The notes under the pieces were generated by a model. The model was not told the origin of the DNA, did not search any database, and saw only the letters and a list, made by a program, of their open reading frames with translations. Made by a program: the position numbers and the translations under genes. Of a stretch of 64,000 nucleotides of DNA, positions 22,560 through 35,145 are shown one piece after another (position 1 is the first letter of the stretch; the number at the start of each line of letters is the position of its first letter). Origin of the DNA: Nemophila menziesii (lineage: Eukaryota; Streptophyta; Magnoliopsida; Boraginales; Hydrophyllaceae); NCBI GenBank assembly GCA_029959085.1, contig JARWIR010000039.1:1550001-1614000 (forward strand), written 5' to 3'.

Positions 22560-25500
22560 TTAATTTCTTTTTAGTTAATATTTATCTTTATTTCATCGTT
22601 AGTATCTAATCATTCACAAAATAAAATAAAAATATTTTTACTTTATTTATTCGTCACCGATATCTAGATTAGACTAAAATTATGCGTTTAACTTTTTATT
22701 ACTTGTAGAGATAATAAATTATCACTTTTTACTACTGGTGATGAGTCGTGCACTTGTGATTTGTCATTCTCCTATAGTTGATTTTACATCACAACTTGGC
22801 GGACAACATGTTTTTGGCGCTGTTTCCTAGGAATATTTTGTTAATTGTATTTTTAGGATTAGTTTGGATATTTGTTGTAAAATTTTGCACTTGTTCTTGC
22901 GTTTTTTCTTGTTCTCCCTACGTATGAGCACGACCCCCCCCCCCCGATCGGTGATTCTGATCACCAACTGCTTGGGAGGATTGATATGAAAATGTATGAA
23001 GGTCTATTATTCTAATAACGTCCCATCTAATTATGTGAAAAACTTTTCAGGTTATCAACAACGGGGTTGTAACTACTACCAAGCACCTTAGAAATACCTG
23101 GAACGAAAGGAGAGAACAATCCATGATTTGTTGAAGTGAAACAACCAATTGAACAACGACCTTTTCTTACTATAATTCATTAGAGTGTATGTTTGTGTAT
23201 CATATGAAAGGAGAAAAGAGCGGCAAGAGGTATATGGGGAAATTTTGATGGTGGAGTCTAGTAAGACAGAGGAAAAGTTTCAAAACAATCAATGGACTAG
23301 ACTCAAGCGGTTAAAGATATGAACAAAATCTGAACCTCTTTCTGATAGAGCTATATTGGGGGTGTACTCTAACGCTTGGAACTCAAATGGAAATCATGGA
23401 TACTTTGTACGCTCACCTTGCACCACAAAAAATACACCAAAGCAAAGAGTTGAAGAAATATGTAGAGTTTAGTGATAATAAGTATGTAATTGGAGATATT
23501 GTATTTGTTGAGCTAGAAGATTTTATGGAGGAATGCCTTATTGCAATGAAGTAGATTAGAGAAAAATTCATCGAAGATCAACTAGTAATCAAAGATAATA
23601 AAGAGATTATGCCGTCAAAGAAAGTTATCAAATTGTATGATAGAAATTTGTTTTTTATCGTGAGAATGAGGGAGTAAAACAGGGAAGTTACCCAACCCCA
23701 TAAAAACGATTTGTCATAAAAAGTAAAGGGTGAGTGATTCAGAATTCAACTATTCTAAGGAGGAGGCGGTTTTAACACAAGGGCCTCAAGAGAATTTTAG
23801 AGTAAGTTTACATGTCGAGCTTAAAGGTGTGACTAACAAAATTGATTCTTGGAGGCAACCCAAGGAAAAAATAGACAACCCACATTTTAACCTCTTTCTT
23901 GTAATTTCATTAATTTAATGTACACTATTTCAAGTAGTTTAAAGTTTATTAATTTATATTATGCATAAACTAAGGGTATTACAGTTTAGATGATGCTCAG
24001 GTCAAAATAGTCTAGGTTGGGGGTCGAAAATAAAGGTTAAAACAAAGAAACTCTGATATACGAGAATATCATAGCCTCCATTAATTACGGGGGATCGGGG
24101 TGTCGGAAGTGATGTTTTTCATAAGAATAAAAAACTATTTTGAGGCAATTCGACTTGTGGTTGAAAAGTGAAGGCGAAAAATAAATACGTATATATAATG
24201 GGAGATCCGGCTAGACCGGATTCACATCTGGTCGAGCCAGATGACCGTGAAGAGGGAAAGTGCGAGATCAGGTTGGATCGGATTATAAAATATGGGGTTC
24301 TGAATCCTATGAAATGAAGAGGTCGAGGGGTACTTCAATATCCAGGCGAACCAGATCAAATAGTTGGATATAAACAAAATTTGAAATTGTTTGAATGAAA
24401 ATCATTTTGCCTTTGAAGCTTGGAATAAAGTTTTTTTAGAGCCTAGATCGCAACTTTTTAGATTTATCCAATGTCAGTGACCACAACACTATAGAATATC
24501 TCATCATAAATTTATGGCCAAATCCTTGAGATTTTGCATATCACACCAACTTTGAAAAAAAACTTTGAATGATTGGCTAGAATTTTTGTGGAGATCTTGG
24601 TACCACTGGATATCTAGAGAAATATTATTTCTTATTCCTCAAACCAAGCCTTATTTGGATATCTTATGAAAACATTATGATAAAAACTGTGAGGTGTGTT
24701 GCTAAAAATGAAGTAGTATTCCCATATTCACATTCTTCTTTGGCTCCGAGTCAAACCACAAGGCCGAGGAACTCCACATACATCATCAAGGGTCCATCAT
24801 TGATCGAGAAAATCAATTCCTAACTTATGGATTCTCCGCGAATTTAAGTACTATATCACCTCTCGCTAGCCATGTATATTATATTTTTAGGTGTACAATC
24901 TTATTTTACTGTTTTTTGATTCTTTTCGACTCATGGTGACACAAATCAACTTTGAGTTAGGGGTGTGGTACTCGTCGTCCCCGTATATGTATTTAATGCT
25001 TTGAAATAAAATTAAAGACCAAAAAAATTACAAAAGAAAAAAAGGAAAAAAAATAGTTTAGGAAATAGTGTGAATTAGTTAATGTACCTTGAAAGTATGT
25101 ACAAACAAGTCCATGATAGTATTTAGGTACTTCGTCCGTAAGTGTACTTGAATGCTTGCATGGAAAATGTTAGTGTGTAAAGAGTGATTAGTGAACAATG
25201 CATATAAGGGCCTTTAAAGTAAGCAAGAACTTAGTAGGTGTGTCGAATATGAGATCCGACCTAGTTGAAAACCTATTTTACTTGCAACTTTTATGTAAAT
25301 GAGTTGATGATATCGCATAGCTAGGAAATTGACTAAGGTAGTTCTTCGTTAGCCACTTGTTCCCTTTAGCTTTTGACCAAATGAAATTGATTCTCATTTT
25401 TAGCCCCTCTGAGTCTTAAGCCTTTTTTTTTTCTTAGACCCTCTAAGCCATAAGATGTGTAACCTACTTAAAATCTAACGCCAACTCAAAGAGAGATAAG

Positions 25501-25640
25501 TGACCAATGGACAGAGAAACAACAAGAGTCTGTCTCTAACTTGACACCTACCTCTCAACTTGGTGACATGTCAACGAGGTACAAGTAGCAAAAAACCAAA
25601 CCAAGTATTTCTTACATCTTCTTACCAACCAACTCGGCAA
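22560..25640 (+). mobile_element. El-4: strongly decayed Athila-like element
   Basis: An LTR U5 remnant (22560-22808) is followed by a degenerate PBS (22815-22832, TGGCGCTGTTTCCTAGGA, 14 of 18) and a leader with ATGAGCACGAC and a C-run (22934-22945). Gag-like scraps follow (GYQQRGCNYYQAP near 23050). A frame around 23440-23680 reads KYVEFSDNKYVIGDIVFVE and is not recognised. The post-pol marks are a palindromic patch (GATCCGGCTAGACCGGAT near 24205), a decayed hairpin (about 24929) and GAGTTAGGGGT (24954-24964). A 3' LTR in this orientation is missing; El-5 starts directly after. Confidence 0.6.
22815..22832 (+). other. Degenerate primer binding site (El-4)
   Basis: TGGCGCTGTTTCCTAGGA, 14 of 18 bases complementary to tRNA-Asp, preceded by GTTT as in the other elements. 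Confidence 0.6.
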
Positions 25641-25649
25641 GAGATAATG

Positions 25650-27224
25650 TCAGTCCTGTGATTGTGATAAATAATCACCAAAATAATAACAGACTTTAAC
25701 CACCCGCAAGTACACGTGGTTCGTTGACAAGTAATAGAAAATGGTAAGAAAAGGGTTTTTTGTTTTTATATTAGCAATGTCACGTAGTTGTGCTTACGGA
25801 AATCAAGGTTTAGTTGCAAGTAACGATAAATGAAAGATAAATGTGTGTTGGGTTTTCTAAATATTAAACTAATTGCGATAATTAAAAGACTAATTTAAAT
25901 AACTAAAGGAATTTGGATTGTTTAACTACTAATAAATGCACTAACTAAGAAAAGATGAGTATATGAAAGAGTAGTGCTTGATCCTTGCTGGTAATCTCCT
26001 AAGTTGCTTAATTAGATGTTTCTAGAAATAAGAGTAAATTAGTTATTCTACGTTAGTCGGGATTCAATTATCTTCCTAACCCCTACCTGGTGAATAAGAC
26101 GATATCCTCCACTACTAGAGACCCATCCCAGGGTGACCCTATAATAATATTGGACAAATTGGTTTATACCCTCTTGACTACTTGGTTAATAAAGGCCTCC
26201 CGGCTCAATAACATATACCAAGCGCTTATATCATATATCTATAATTAAATCCTCCTCCTGGGAAACAATCTAAATACTATGAGTATCATATACTTGATCA
26301 GATTAAGAACATCCTTAAAGAATAATGATTTAATCAACGAGAATATAATTCAATTTATTTAAATACTGAAAATATCCCGAAAACTAGGAATCATCAATTA
26401 ATTAAGTAAGGTTCATACACTACGCAATTTTCAAGCACATAAGGGTTTATCTAATATTAGAATATTGAAAAGAAATAACTAAAACTAAGGAATTCATAGT
26501 TAAAATTAAAAGCAGATATAAATTACTCTACAGAAATAGATGAAACAGGTTTTAGATGGTGAAGAACTGTGGAATTGTTGTTGAAAGCCCTTCCTCCTTC
26601 TCGTCCTTAGATTTCAAGCGTAACTAGCTTCTCTCTGATATAAATTGTGTGTGTTTCCAGCTAATAAAAGGTACTTATAGTTCCAGGTCATTTTTAGGTC
26701 ACATGGGCCCCTTCCAAAAGGCCCAACCCGTTTTTACTAATGTTTGACAGTCTTGAGTCACTATGGTAGAATCGTCATAATTTTTGCGACTCAACTCCAA
26801 ATTGACCTTTGTCACCTCTCACGCGACACTGCCTCCAAGTTCTTTCCAAATCAAAAGGAATCAGGTCAAAATCTTTTGCCAAATTTCTATGGTGATTGAA
26901 ACAAGTTACGTCAATTGTTTCGGTAAATGCTCAAGTGCTTCCAAAATGACCTTTTTGCTATAATTACGCCTTGACTTGGGTGTGTATTTGACTTCTTGAC
27001 TTCTCCATATCATATTTTAATTCCATTTCAACCATTTACCTACTAAGCTACACACTTCACACACGATTAAAGCACAAAAAACTCTAAAAATAGTAAAAAG
27101 CCCATAATAAGACAAAAAAGTGAGAAACATCAAATATTATGGGATAATCCCTCTATTAGGTCCACTAATATCCCAAAAATATGTCTCGTGATACTATTAT
27201 TCTATCACAAAAGACGAGACATCA
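25650..27224 (-). repeat. 3' LTR of El-5
   Basis: Read on the minus strand it starts TGATGTCTCG at 27224. The far end is near 25650 (GTGATTGTGATAAATAATCACC, similar to the reverse complement of the El-3 LTR end) and is not sharp. It shares the LTR landmarks of the family, for example the stepped CTAGAGACCCATCCCAGGG region at 26115. Confidence 0.65.
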
Positions 27225-28225
27225 ATACCCCCAACTCAAAGTTTTGTCATCGCGACAAAATAAAACTAAAGACTAGAGGGGATCTCTAAAGCAAGCTAAG
27301 CAAAGACGAAGAAGATAATAATAAGTGGGCTTAAAGAAACTACCCTAACAAGTTTCATATAGAGATGTCCAAGAATTAATACACACCTACATATAATATA
27401 AAAACAATCAGAAAATAGTAAATCCAAGATCAGATTAATATTGTAATGCAAGAAGGAGCGGTTTTCACTTAGTTTGATATGGAGGCTATATGTTGTTCAT
27501 TGATCCTCCATAGAATGTAATGGTCCACCTAGCTATTACCTAATTGATTAAAATCTAACTCAACCATGTAGTTAAGAATCCTAAGGTATTTTTGGTTATA
27601 ACGTAGGCTTAAGGACGTTATAATGTGTATTTGGGAAAATATTAAGTGAGCTTTTGGCTATCTCATCACTAACCATCAACACATCGCCCTAGAGCTTGAG
27701 TTTACTCAAATGTGTTCTCACTCAACCCAATTTGATGCTCTTGATTAGCATCCCCAATTATCCCAATAAGATTTCATGATGACTTCAAAATCATTCTAAT
27801 TTTTCGGTTACTTTATTTCTTTTTCGATTTATTCACTTTTTTTGTAAGATACCCATGACACTCGTTTTGATGTGATTTTTCATGTCTCTTATTTTCTCTT
27901 TCTTTTCACAACTTTTCAATCTCTTTTTTTTTTCGAAGACCTCAACAAAGGGTTACAATTAACACATCAAAATTGCGCAAAATCTAAACCCATATTATTC
28001 CCACCCAACGTATCTTCCCAATGATGAAACCCACCACCACAAACTCAAGCTCTAGAAACGACAAGTATCCAGGTTGCAATTTAAGTGAAGGTCATATGGA
28101 AAGACCTATAAACTAAGGGTATATGGCTTATCATGAGGCGACCAAAGAAGGCTATGGGCTAGAAAGGGGGCTAGTTATAATCGGTTTAGAAAGCTAAAGG
28201 CTTCAAGTGGCTATCAAATAACTGC
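25650..28225 (-). mobile_element. El-5: 3' half of an Athila-like element
   Basis: Minus orientation. The 3' LTR is at about 25650-27224, preceded on the minus strand by GAGTTGGGGGT (27227-27237, PPT position) and a 1-kb tail that follows El-2's tail (2406-3480) in order: the ATTAATACACACCTAC line (27378), the GTTGATGGTTAGTGATGAG line (about 27670) and the CCACCACAAACTCAAGCTC line (28030). The copy stops about 28225, before the hairpin and ORF2. No coding sequence remains. Confidence 0.75.
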
Positions 28226-28229
28226 CTTA

Positions 28230-28365
28230 TTTTTACTTTAGTTTTATTTTGCAATTAATTTATACGCTTAAATTTGATTCAGATAACTCAGATTTATCCA
28301 TGTGGAGAACGATACCCACTTATCTTGTATATCTTGGAAACAAACTGTACACTTACAATAAGTCT
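28230..28365 (+). repeat. Possible LTR U5 remnant of another element
   Basis: ATTTATCCATGTGGAGAACG (28291-28310), followed by a TGTACACTTACAATAAG phrase, resembles the end of a plant LTR in plus orientation. No PBS can be recognised after it. Low certainty. Confidence 0.3.
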
Positions 28366-28429
28366 CTCACTCTTTTTACATGGATAGATGTGTGGTGTAA
28401 AACACTTCATTGAGTACTTGATATGGGGG

Positions 28430-28850
28430 AAAATAGTTCTCAAAAATACTTTAGATATCGTTCAATAACTCAGTCTCTAGTGATATTTCTCCATAATCCA
28501 TCTAGAGGGGTCAACATACTACTTTGGTCTTGAAAAGGATTTTGCCCTGCCTTGGCCACCAAATATGCGCTTTTATTTGCATCTAGATAAATATGACATA
28601 TTTAAAAATTCTCCTTTTTTGTTCATAATATCCAAAAGTTCATGGAAATCCCCACTGGACCTATCACAAGAGTTTGCACCGCCTTTCTCTAATGCTTGCA
28701 ACTTTTTAAATGAATCTCAATGCATACTTTAGTATTACCTCGCTCCCCTATCATCTTAAACCTAAAGTGAAGTTCATAAAGCTCAGACATGATTGAGTCT
28801 TTCATACATGCCCTAAAAAATCAACTCAAAACTCAACATTTATATCTCAA
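28430..28850 (-). pseudogene. Possible LINE RNase H remnant
   Basis: On the minus strand, frames with stops read KVCIEIHL, GDFHELLDIMNKKGEF and ANKSAYLVAKAGQNPF, which recall the C-terminal RNase H-like domain of plant LINEs (the ...N.VAD.LAK.. part). The frame shifts repeatedly. I give it as a guess supported only by the neighbouring LINE fragments. Confidence 0.3.
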
Positions 28851-29099
28851 ATTAATCCTCGTCTAACTATACATTCTAGGTTATGTCTATAACTACCATC
28901 AATTTTTAGTTTGACTCCAACGACAGGTTTAACGATATTACAAAGCAATTTTTTGCTAAAATAACAAAGCTACCACTATTTTTCTAACCCCATGTACACA
29001 CAAAGTTACACGCTTAATTCATAAATTATTTCCATACTCAAACCTATCATTTCTATAAGATTTGAATTTTATATTCTTTGAATTTGAACCAGCATACTA

Positions 29100-29790
29100 A
29101 GATCAAAGAGTGGATCATTAACGTTATTGGAGGGGTTTCTAAGAATGGTTGGAATACCAAAATTATCACGACTTATATTCTATGTACCATGTAAACCGTC
29201 TGAAATGAAAATGCATAGACTATTCAACAAGGGAAATGAAACCCAAAGATCATCATTCTCAAGACCGACATATGATTATGAATTTTTTTCGGGGATCTTA
29301 ACATTACATTGCATCAAGATAGCACCCAAAATCATATCAATGAGCCAAATCAACCCCAACGAGTGCAGATCGATCAAGAGGACAACAAAATTTGTTCGTT
29401 CAATGATGCGTCCTTTGTTAACCCATGGGAAATATCTGAAATTGCTTCAACAAACAAGGAAACAATATACAAAATGTGACAAAGCAATTTCGAACCAAAT
29501 CAGTCGCGGAGAGAGAAACCTTGACATTATTGGTATCATTAAGTTTGTAGTCGAAATATATCAACCGAGTGATTCTTTTTACTCAGATAACCTGGAAGTT
29601 ATCTGGGGTATGACCAACCTATCACGTGCGAAATAAGCTTTGCAAGTTTTCTGTTAGAAAGTTAACCTCATACGCAGATCGAACAATAGAGTTGTTGATA
29701 TTCTTGTCAAAGGTGTTCGACATAACATTGATCTACTTACTCAGGTAGACAAATCCACAGTCAATGGTTTCGGTTTCCTATTAGACTTAT
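29100..29790 (+). pseudogene. LINE-A: 3' part with RNase H-like domain
   Basis: The frame around 29106 reads KEWIINVIGGVSKNGWNTK, parallel to GDWIIKIIESYTKNGWDQR of LINE-D (36650-36700). Further on come SFNDASFVNPWE (29400), SDSFYSDNLEVIWGM (29570-29615; LINE-D has SSFYLDNLEVIQGI) and NRVVDILVKGVRHNIDL (29680-29730; LINE-D has NGVADILAKSAKLNL). These are the end of the zf-RVT domain and the RVT_3 RNase H-like domain of plant L1-type LINEs. A 169-codon open frame (29127-29636) mixes frames and is not itself a gene. Confidence 0.6.
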
Positions 29791-31265
29791 ATAAACGTAG
29801 CGGTATCGGTGTTGGTCAAATGAGATTTTTACCCAAGGGATGACCATGTTTACGATGACATTGGGTGACTCAATTTAAAGAAATGATTTGAATATTGATG
29901 ATCGTTTATTCTGTTTATAAAGATTAACGTAATACATTCATCTGGTAAAAATCATTTGAAGTTGAATGAGAAATTGAAGAAATTAAAAGAAAAGAAAAAA
30001 TAATAATAATAATACATGTTATTTATTTTATTTTTCTTTTGGTTATGAAGCAAAGCAAAGCAAGAAAAAAAAAAGGTACTGCTGGGCTTTGAATCTGGGC
30101 CTCCAAGCTAGTGGGCTTTTGGGTCAGACTTTCATACCATCTGGAGCAGCTTATGTTTTGGTCTTCTATACTAAACTAAACGTTGTGTCTTTTAATATAA
30201 CGTATCTTCAAATGAACCATCACATCTCTTTTGCCAAATCCACCTTTATATAGTTGGCCAACTCAAACATTTTCATTCATTCAGTTTTCAAAGTATTAAA
30301 ATTATAAGAGAGAGATAGAAAGAAGCAGCATTATTAAGTTCGTTTAGATTCTTAAGAATTCGTGTGTCAGTTTCTTTTGAATAGTTTTGTCGTTGTATCC
30401 TGGAGGTTGAAGCCAACAAACGTAAGACACATGTACGTGGCCTAAATACCTTAAAGACATCGGATCCAATCCGAGCCTCGACAAGTAAAGTTATTTAATT
30501 ATTGTTATTTAATTTTTTACGTTTATTTTATTTCTGCATTAGTTCCTATATTGTTTTACTGGTTTATACAAATAAAACACAACAATCGGTTGAAAGTAGG
30601 TTGATTTTTTTTCTATATAACCCGATATTTTTTTCCATTTTTTATGAAATTTTTATTGATTAAAAAAAATGAATTTTAATGGTTGGAGGAATTTTGAGCG
30701 TGTAAAAATTTGTTGAAAGTTATTTTCCGATGGAGATTTTCTAAGAGGAGTTAATTGTTTTCTTTTCAAACTAAGACGAGTTAATTGGAAAAGGGAATAA
30801 AATGTTGGAAAAGTTAACTTAGTATAAAAAGGTTGGCCTTTACCTAATCTATGTTCATGCACGCTAAGGAGTGGATTTTGTGTTTTGATTCGATAGGCTA
30901 TTTGAGGGAAGGTAATGTGCTTGTTGCGTACGTGATGTTTGGTGGTGCGCGTGCAGCATGAGACATGGAGATATGTCATAATGTGAGTGTGCCAATAACC
31001 CATAAGATTGTCCATGACGCCTACAATTCTAAATCATTTCATGCCCTAATAAACTCCATATTTTGATTCTAAACTCGCAATCTAGCATCATTGTGTAAGC
31101 CATACTCTCCAACTCCCTATAATGTTAGATGAACCTATTTAGTTGATCTTATCTGACTCTCACATGTTATAGAAATAATTATCTAATATAAAAAATTCAG
31201 CTTTTTTCGAAATGGAAATGTATTATTATAAAAAATAGCATTTCTTTTTTGTTTCATTTAACCAT
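29791..31265 (+). other. Stretch without recognised genes
   Basis: AT-rich. At 30243-30480 a TATA-like TTTATATAG is followed by a leader-like stretch with GAGAGAGATAGAAAGAAG and the phrase TATCCTGGAGGTTGAAGCC, possibly an LTR or promoter remnant. A 120-codon open frame on the minus strand (30653-31015) shows no domain I recognise. Confidence 0.4.
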
Positions 31266-31510
31266 TGAGGCTAACTCAATGGTCAGGATCTTGTCTCTCA
31301 TCTAGGAGGTACAGGGTTTGAATCCCCTCAGCCTTATTATTTTTTTAGCCCTTAAAGGAGGTAAAGTAAGAGGGTTCGAATCCTTTCCCTGAACATGGGT
31401 AGCCTAGTTCTGATTAACTTGGAAATATGCATGGGAGGCGTGTATATTTCCCATGGAATTAGTGGTGGTGTGCGAAAGTTAGCCTAGACACCCATAATAT
31501 CAAAAAAAAA
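31266..31510 (+). mobile_element. tRNA-derived SINE with two box B motifs
   Basis: Starts near GAGGCTAACTCAATGGTC, a box A-like sequence, with a box B-like GGTTTGAATCC at 31315-31325. A second, perfect box B consensus GGTTCGAATCC follows at 31373-31383. The 3' part (31394-31500) is shared with the truncated copy in El-3, and nine A residues end the element. The two promoter-like halves suggest a dimeric or composite SINE. It is not a tRNA gene: no cloverleaf can be drawn. A target-site duplication is not clear. Confidence 0.7.
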
Positions 31511-31589
31511 TGCATCGCAACTTGATATAACACTATAGAAAGACAGACGTAATATAAATAATGTTTTTTTCATAGAAATACGTATAGCC

Positions 31590-32440
31590 AAATAAAAACA
31601 CAACTATTCAACACCTTTATGTTTACTTAAGTTATAAAAAAATTCATAAATATTGATAATCGGGACACACTTCCATCGTGAGACATCTACGTTTAGTCTT
31701 GCATACTTAGTCGTGAGGTCAGCAACACCATTCATATCTCTTTTAACGTGACACGCTTTTCATCTCGGTAATTTTTTTCATCCATTTTCAAATCTCATTG
31801 ATGATTGATTGGATTCTCCTAAATCCCTTGAAAAATTTCAATGTTGTCCAAGTACAATGAGCTACTCGCATAATTGAGGTCTGCAGCTGACCTCGTGGCA
31901 AAAAGGACAGCCAAGCCTCCCCTTCAGTATACGATTTTACCCTTTCTTTTTTCATGATTTTATAAATATTATTTCCCTCATAGTTGACTAAAACTAAAGT
32001 AACTCCCACCGTTTCCCATTACTTAGTAAATAATGAGTCGTCAAGTCAGACGATCTCCGCATTATCTTGACAAACTGATATATTTTATTCACCATCGTTT
32101 ATTCCTTACTTGGCTTTATTATTCTCTCTTGTGTCATTTCTTTCCTAAAACTTTTCACCAGTTAGTCTATTAACTTTGATGTAATATTCTATTTTTTCTT
32201 CTAAAAAATCCTTCCATTTTTTTCTTCCAAATACAGCAAAGGGTACTTAGTTTATTTGTCGTGATGATTGTATTATCCCAACCATTACAAGAGAAACTTC
32301 TGATAGTTGTTGTGATCAATTCCTCAATCGGGATATTAAAATGGCGATTAAATCTTGAAAAGGAAAACTATGTACTAGTAAAAGGGCATTTAAGTAGAAA
32401 ATACTCGACAACATCCATTTTTACTCACTTTCTTGCTCAC
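31590..32440 (-). pseudogene. LINE-B: end of zf-RVT and RNase H-like domain
   Basis: Minus-strand frames read NGWDNTIITT with LCCIWKKKMEGFFRRK (about 32230-32330), then VGVTLVLVNYEGNNIYK (32009 on), and VKRDMNGVADLTTKYARLN (about 31690-31750), parallel to HVRRNFNGVADILAKSAKLN of LINE-D. It is a 5'-truncated LINE 3' end of the same subfamily. Confidence 0.6.
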
Positions 32441-32449
32441 TCTCTATGA

Positions 32450-34740
32450 ACGACATGATAGTGATTTGATAGTGAAGTGACAGTCCAACATTTTGGAAAG
32501 AAATTCTACCAACATGTTTAGCTAATTTATTTGTCATTTCATTCAGTGAGTGCTAAATATGTCTAACTTAGTCGTGGCTATCAAATGTCAGGATTCTATT
32601 AGTTTTTTACATGAGTGGTTTGAATAACCATTTAGTTTTTTACGGACAAACGAAGTTTTGAAAAATATTAAGCCAATCTGAATCAATCGCTCCTATTGCG
32701 ATATTCATAATTTTCGCTTGAATACAACCTTCTCGAAAGACCGCAGCTTCACTTTCTGCAGCTGATTGACACCAAATTTGTTTGAATGAGTTGCCAATGA
32801 TAGTACCATCTTCGACTATACTAATAAAAATGATACTGACTGATGTCTCTTTGATTGATGAAAGAAGTATTACATTAGATAGTTTTTTCCCAGTGAATGA
32901 AATTGATAAGGTACCTGGGTAATTTGAAAGAGATGTTCGTCATTGTAAAATGTTGAGCCAGTTTTCCTTAGTAAGATATGGTAGAAAACTTAAATGTTTG
33001 GGGGTCCCAATACGCATAATTTATATAGTGAGTCAATTTTGTTTTATATACTTTATAGGACGAGATAAGTAGGAAAACCAATGACTATATATTATTTCAC
33101 TGTGATAAAGTTGAGTGTTCTAGTAAAGCTTACAATCCATATTTTCATGGATGTAATGGTTTCCGGTTTAATACGAATTAGTAGGAGTTGGTCACTCAAA
33201 TGGAATCTACTAACCGGACATGTGAGAAACATGTGATCCACTATTTTATTTTTGGAGTAGTAGAATGAGAAAAGTGGAGAGGTTGAACATTTTTGGTTCA
33301 AAAGATTCGTTTTGGTAGCAAAAGCATCGCGTGCGCTTTTTCAAAAGAATATGCAAAATCATTATAGGAACTTTTGAGAGCCAAATAGTTTTCCAGAGGG
33401 AGGATAAAGTCTGATAATTTTGAGGAGTGACTCAATTGACTTCAAATAAGTTTCTTCATCTAGAAAATGATACTAAGACTTTGTAGAATATTCTCCATTT
33501 TGTTATGCATGCCAAACCAAATTATCATCTTCAAGTGGGATATGAAATTGTATGTGATATGTCTACTCTGAAATATTAGATCAAGGACACTTCGAATAAG
33601 AGATATATTCTATTTTATATTTCCAAAATCAAAGAGTTGGTTGATTATTCCCATCTTGCAATTGAAGAGTTTTTTAAGAGAGGCATTTATGTTATCCAAT
33701 GATCATTCTAGATGGAAGCAGTAGATACATTTCCAATTTGAAATATACAACCCTATGTGAGTATTCCCTCCCTTTCCAAATTTTATTTCATGTTACAAAA
33801 AGTAGTTGTCCCTAGATACATGTCTATTTATAAAAACAGTACACTCTTTAACCATTTATACCCAATTTACCCTAAAATATTAAATTTTATTTTGCCAAAA
33901 AATTATTAAGATATATTTATTAAGGGTATTATAGTAAATAAAGTGTTAATAAATAATCTTTCTTAATATATGTGTAAAATCAAAGTGGACTAAAACTTGG
34001 AGACGTAGGGAGTACATCATGGCCTGCTAGGAGGCTTGTCTAGGACCATGACCTCTTTGTTTTCCTAACAGCATCCCAAAAGGATGACTTTTCATGATAT
34101 TGGCCTTTGAGACTAGTAGTTCGGGGTGATATAGAACATTTCATGCTTATTTAGCAAGAAGAATTTGTTAAAATCTCAAAATCTAAGCCCACCAATATTT
34201 TTTCGCTTTTGCAAATTTATCCTCGGCTTACCAATGAATGTGCTTATACTTGTTTTTTTCACCCTAAAACTGAGCAATCATGTGGAGAGTGATTTACAAA
34301 GATTTTTGGGAAATTGTAGTATATACATAGCTAGTTTGGGATAAATTTAGATGGACGTAGTAAATTTATTATTTTCATCTAAAAAAATTGTTGATCACTT
34401 GGTCTTTGAGCCATAGTTATATCTCTTTGAAGGATTTTAGTTCAATACTTTAGTTGATGATCACAAAGAGAGACGACCATAAATAATATGTGAGTGGGAG
34501 GGGCAATATCTACCCATTTTTAGCCCTTTCTTAACTCTAGATCTACATTGATCGTCAATAATTCCTGCCAAAACTTCGGCTTAAGGAGGTAGAAAAGGAC
34601 ATGAGATAAAGGGTCGTCTTGTCGAATTTGTTTGAGGAGGTGAATTTTATGAGGTGTCCCCCATTGAAAATAATTTGGAAAGATACTGTGGTGACTCATT
34701 GAATGATCCAATGACTCAGTTTGGAATCGAAACCAATATT
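32450..34740 (-). mobile_element. LINE-C: RT, zf-RVT and RNase H remnants
   Basis: Minus strand, from right to left: an RT scrap with IRQDDPLSHVLFYLLK (34711 on; usual form RQGDPLSP), a zf-RVT scrap with NKIVDHMFLTCPVSRFH (about 33190-33260), and an RNase H-like scrap with GNSFKQIWCQSAAESEAAVF (about 32720-32790) and NEMTNKLAKHVGR (about 32520). A Stowaway-like MITE (33764-34012) is inserted between RT and zf-RVT. Second RNase H-like end in a row with LINE-B, so these are two insertions. Confidence 0.6.
33764..34012. mobile_element. Stowaway-like MITE (249 bp)
   Basis: Ends TTCCCTCCCTTTCC... and ...GACGTAGGGAG form the CTCCCTCCGT-type terminal inverted repeat of Tc1/mariner-derived Stowaway MITEs. 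TA flanks both sides (33762-33763 and 34013-34014), the usual target duplication. AT-rich interior without coding capacity. It lies within LINE-C. Confidence 0.8.
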
Positions 34741-35133
34741 TTGAAGTATTACTTAAAGGAAATATTTTTAAACTTTATCAAACACCTTTACCATGTTTAC
34801 TTTTATTGCAGCATATTGCTTATTTAATTTTTTCTTTTTCTGGGAGAATAAATATGAGACTTCATGGGCTATGACATCATAAATAATCGTGCAGTTCATT
34901 TGCACAGTTCATTTGTGAAGTTGAGCGTAATGTGTAGAAATAGAAATAATTGGCCCTAACTTTCCAATACGAACTCTAAATAAGGCATGGTTTGCGGAAT
35001 TGGATAGATCTCAAGAAACTATAAAGTCTAACCTTGCGAAAAAGTTGATTATGACACCCGAACGAACAGTTATGAACGTTCTAAATTTCACCATACACCG
35101 ACAAAAGAGGTATCCACAATTCTAATTTTGAAT

Positions 35134-35145
35134 TTCAATTTTTTT
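35134..35145. repeat. Left target-site duplication of LINE-D
   Basis: TTCAATTTTTTT, 12 bases, identical to 37436-37447. T-rich target, as usual for L1-type endonuclease-primed insertion. Confidence 0.85.

Noticed and set aside
30653..31015. 120-codon host gene on the minus strand
   Set aside because: No domain or family resemblance, AT-rich, no promoter or homologous frame nearby; cannot be supported.
31266..31390. tRNA gene
   Set aside because: Box A- and box B-like sequences are present but no acceptor stem or anticodon arm can be formed, and an A-run ends the unit; it is a SINE.
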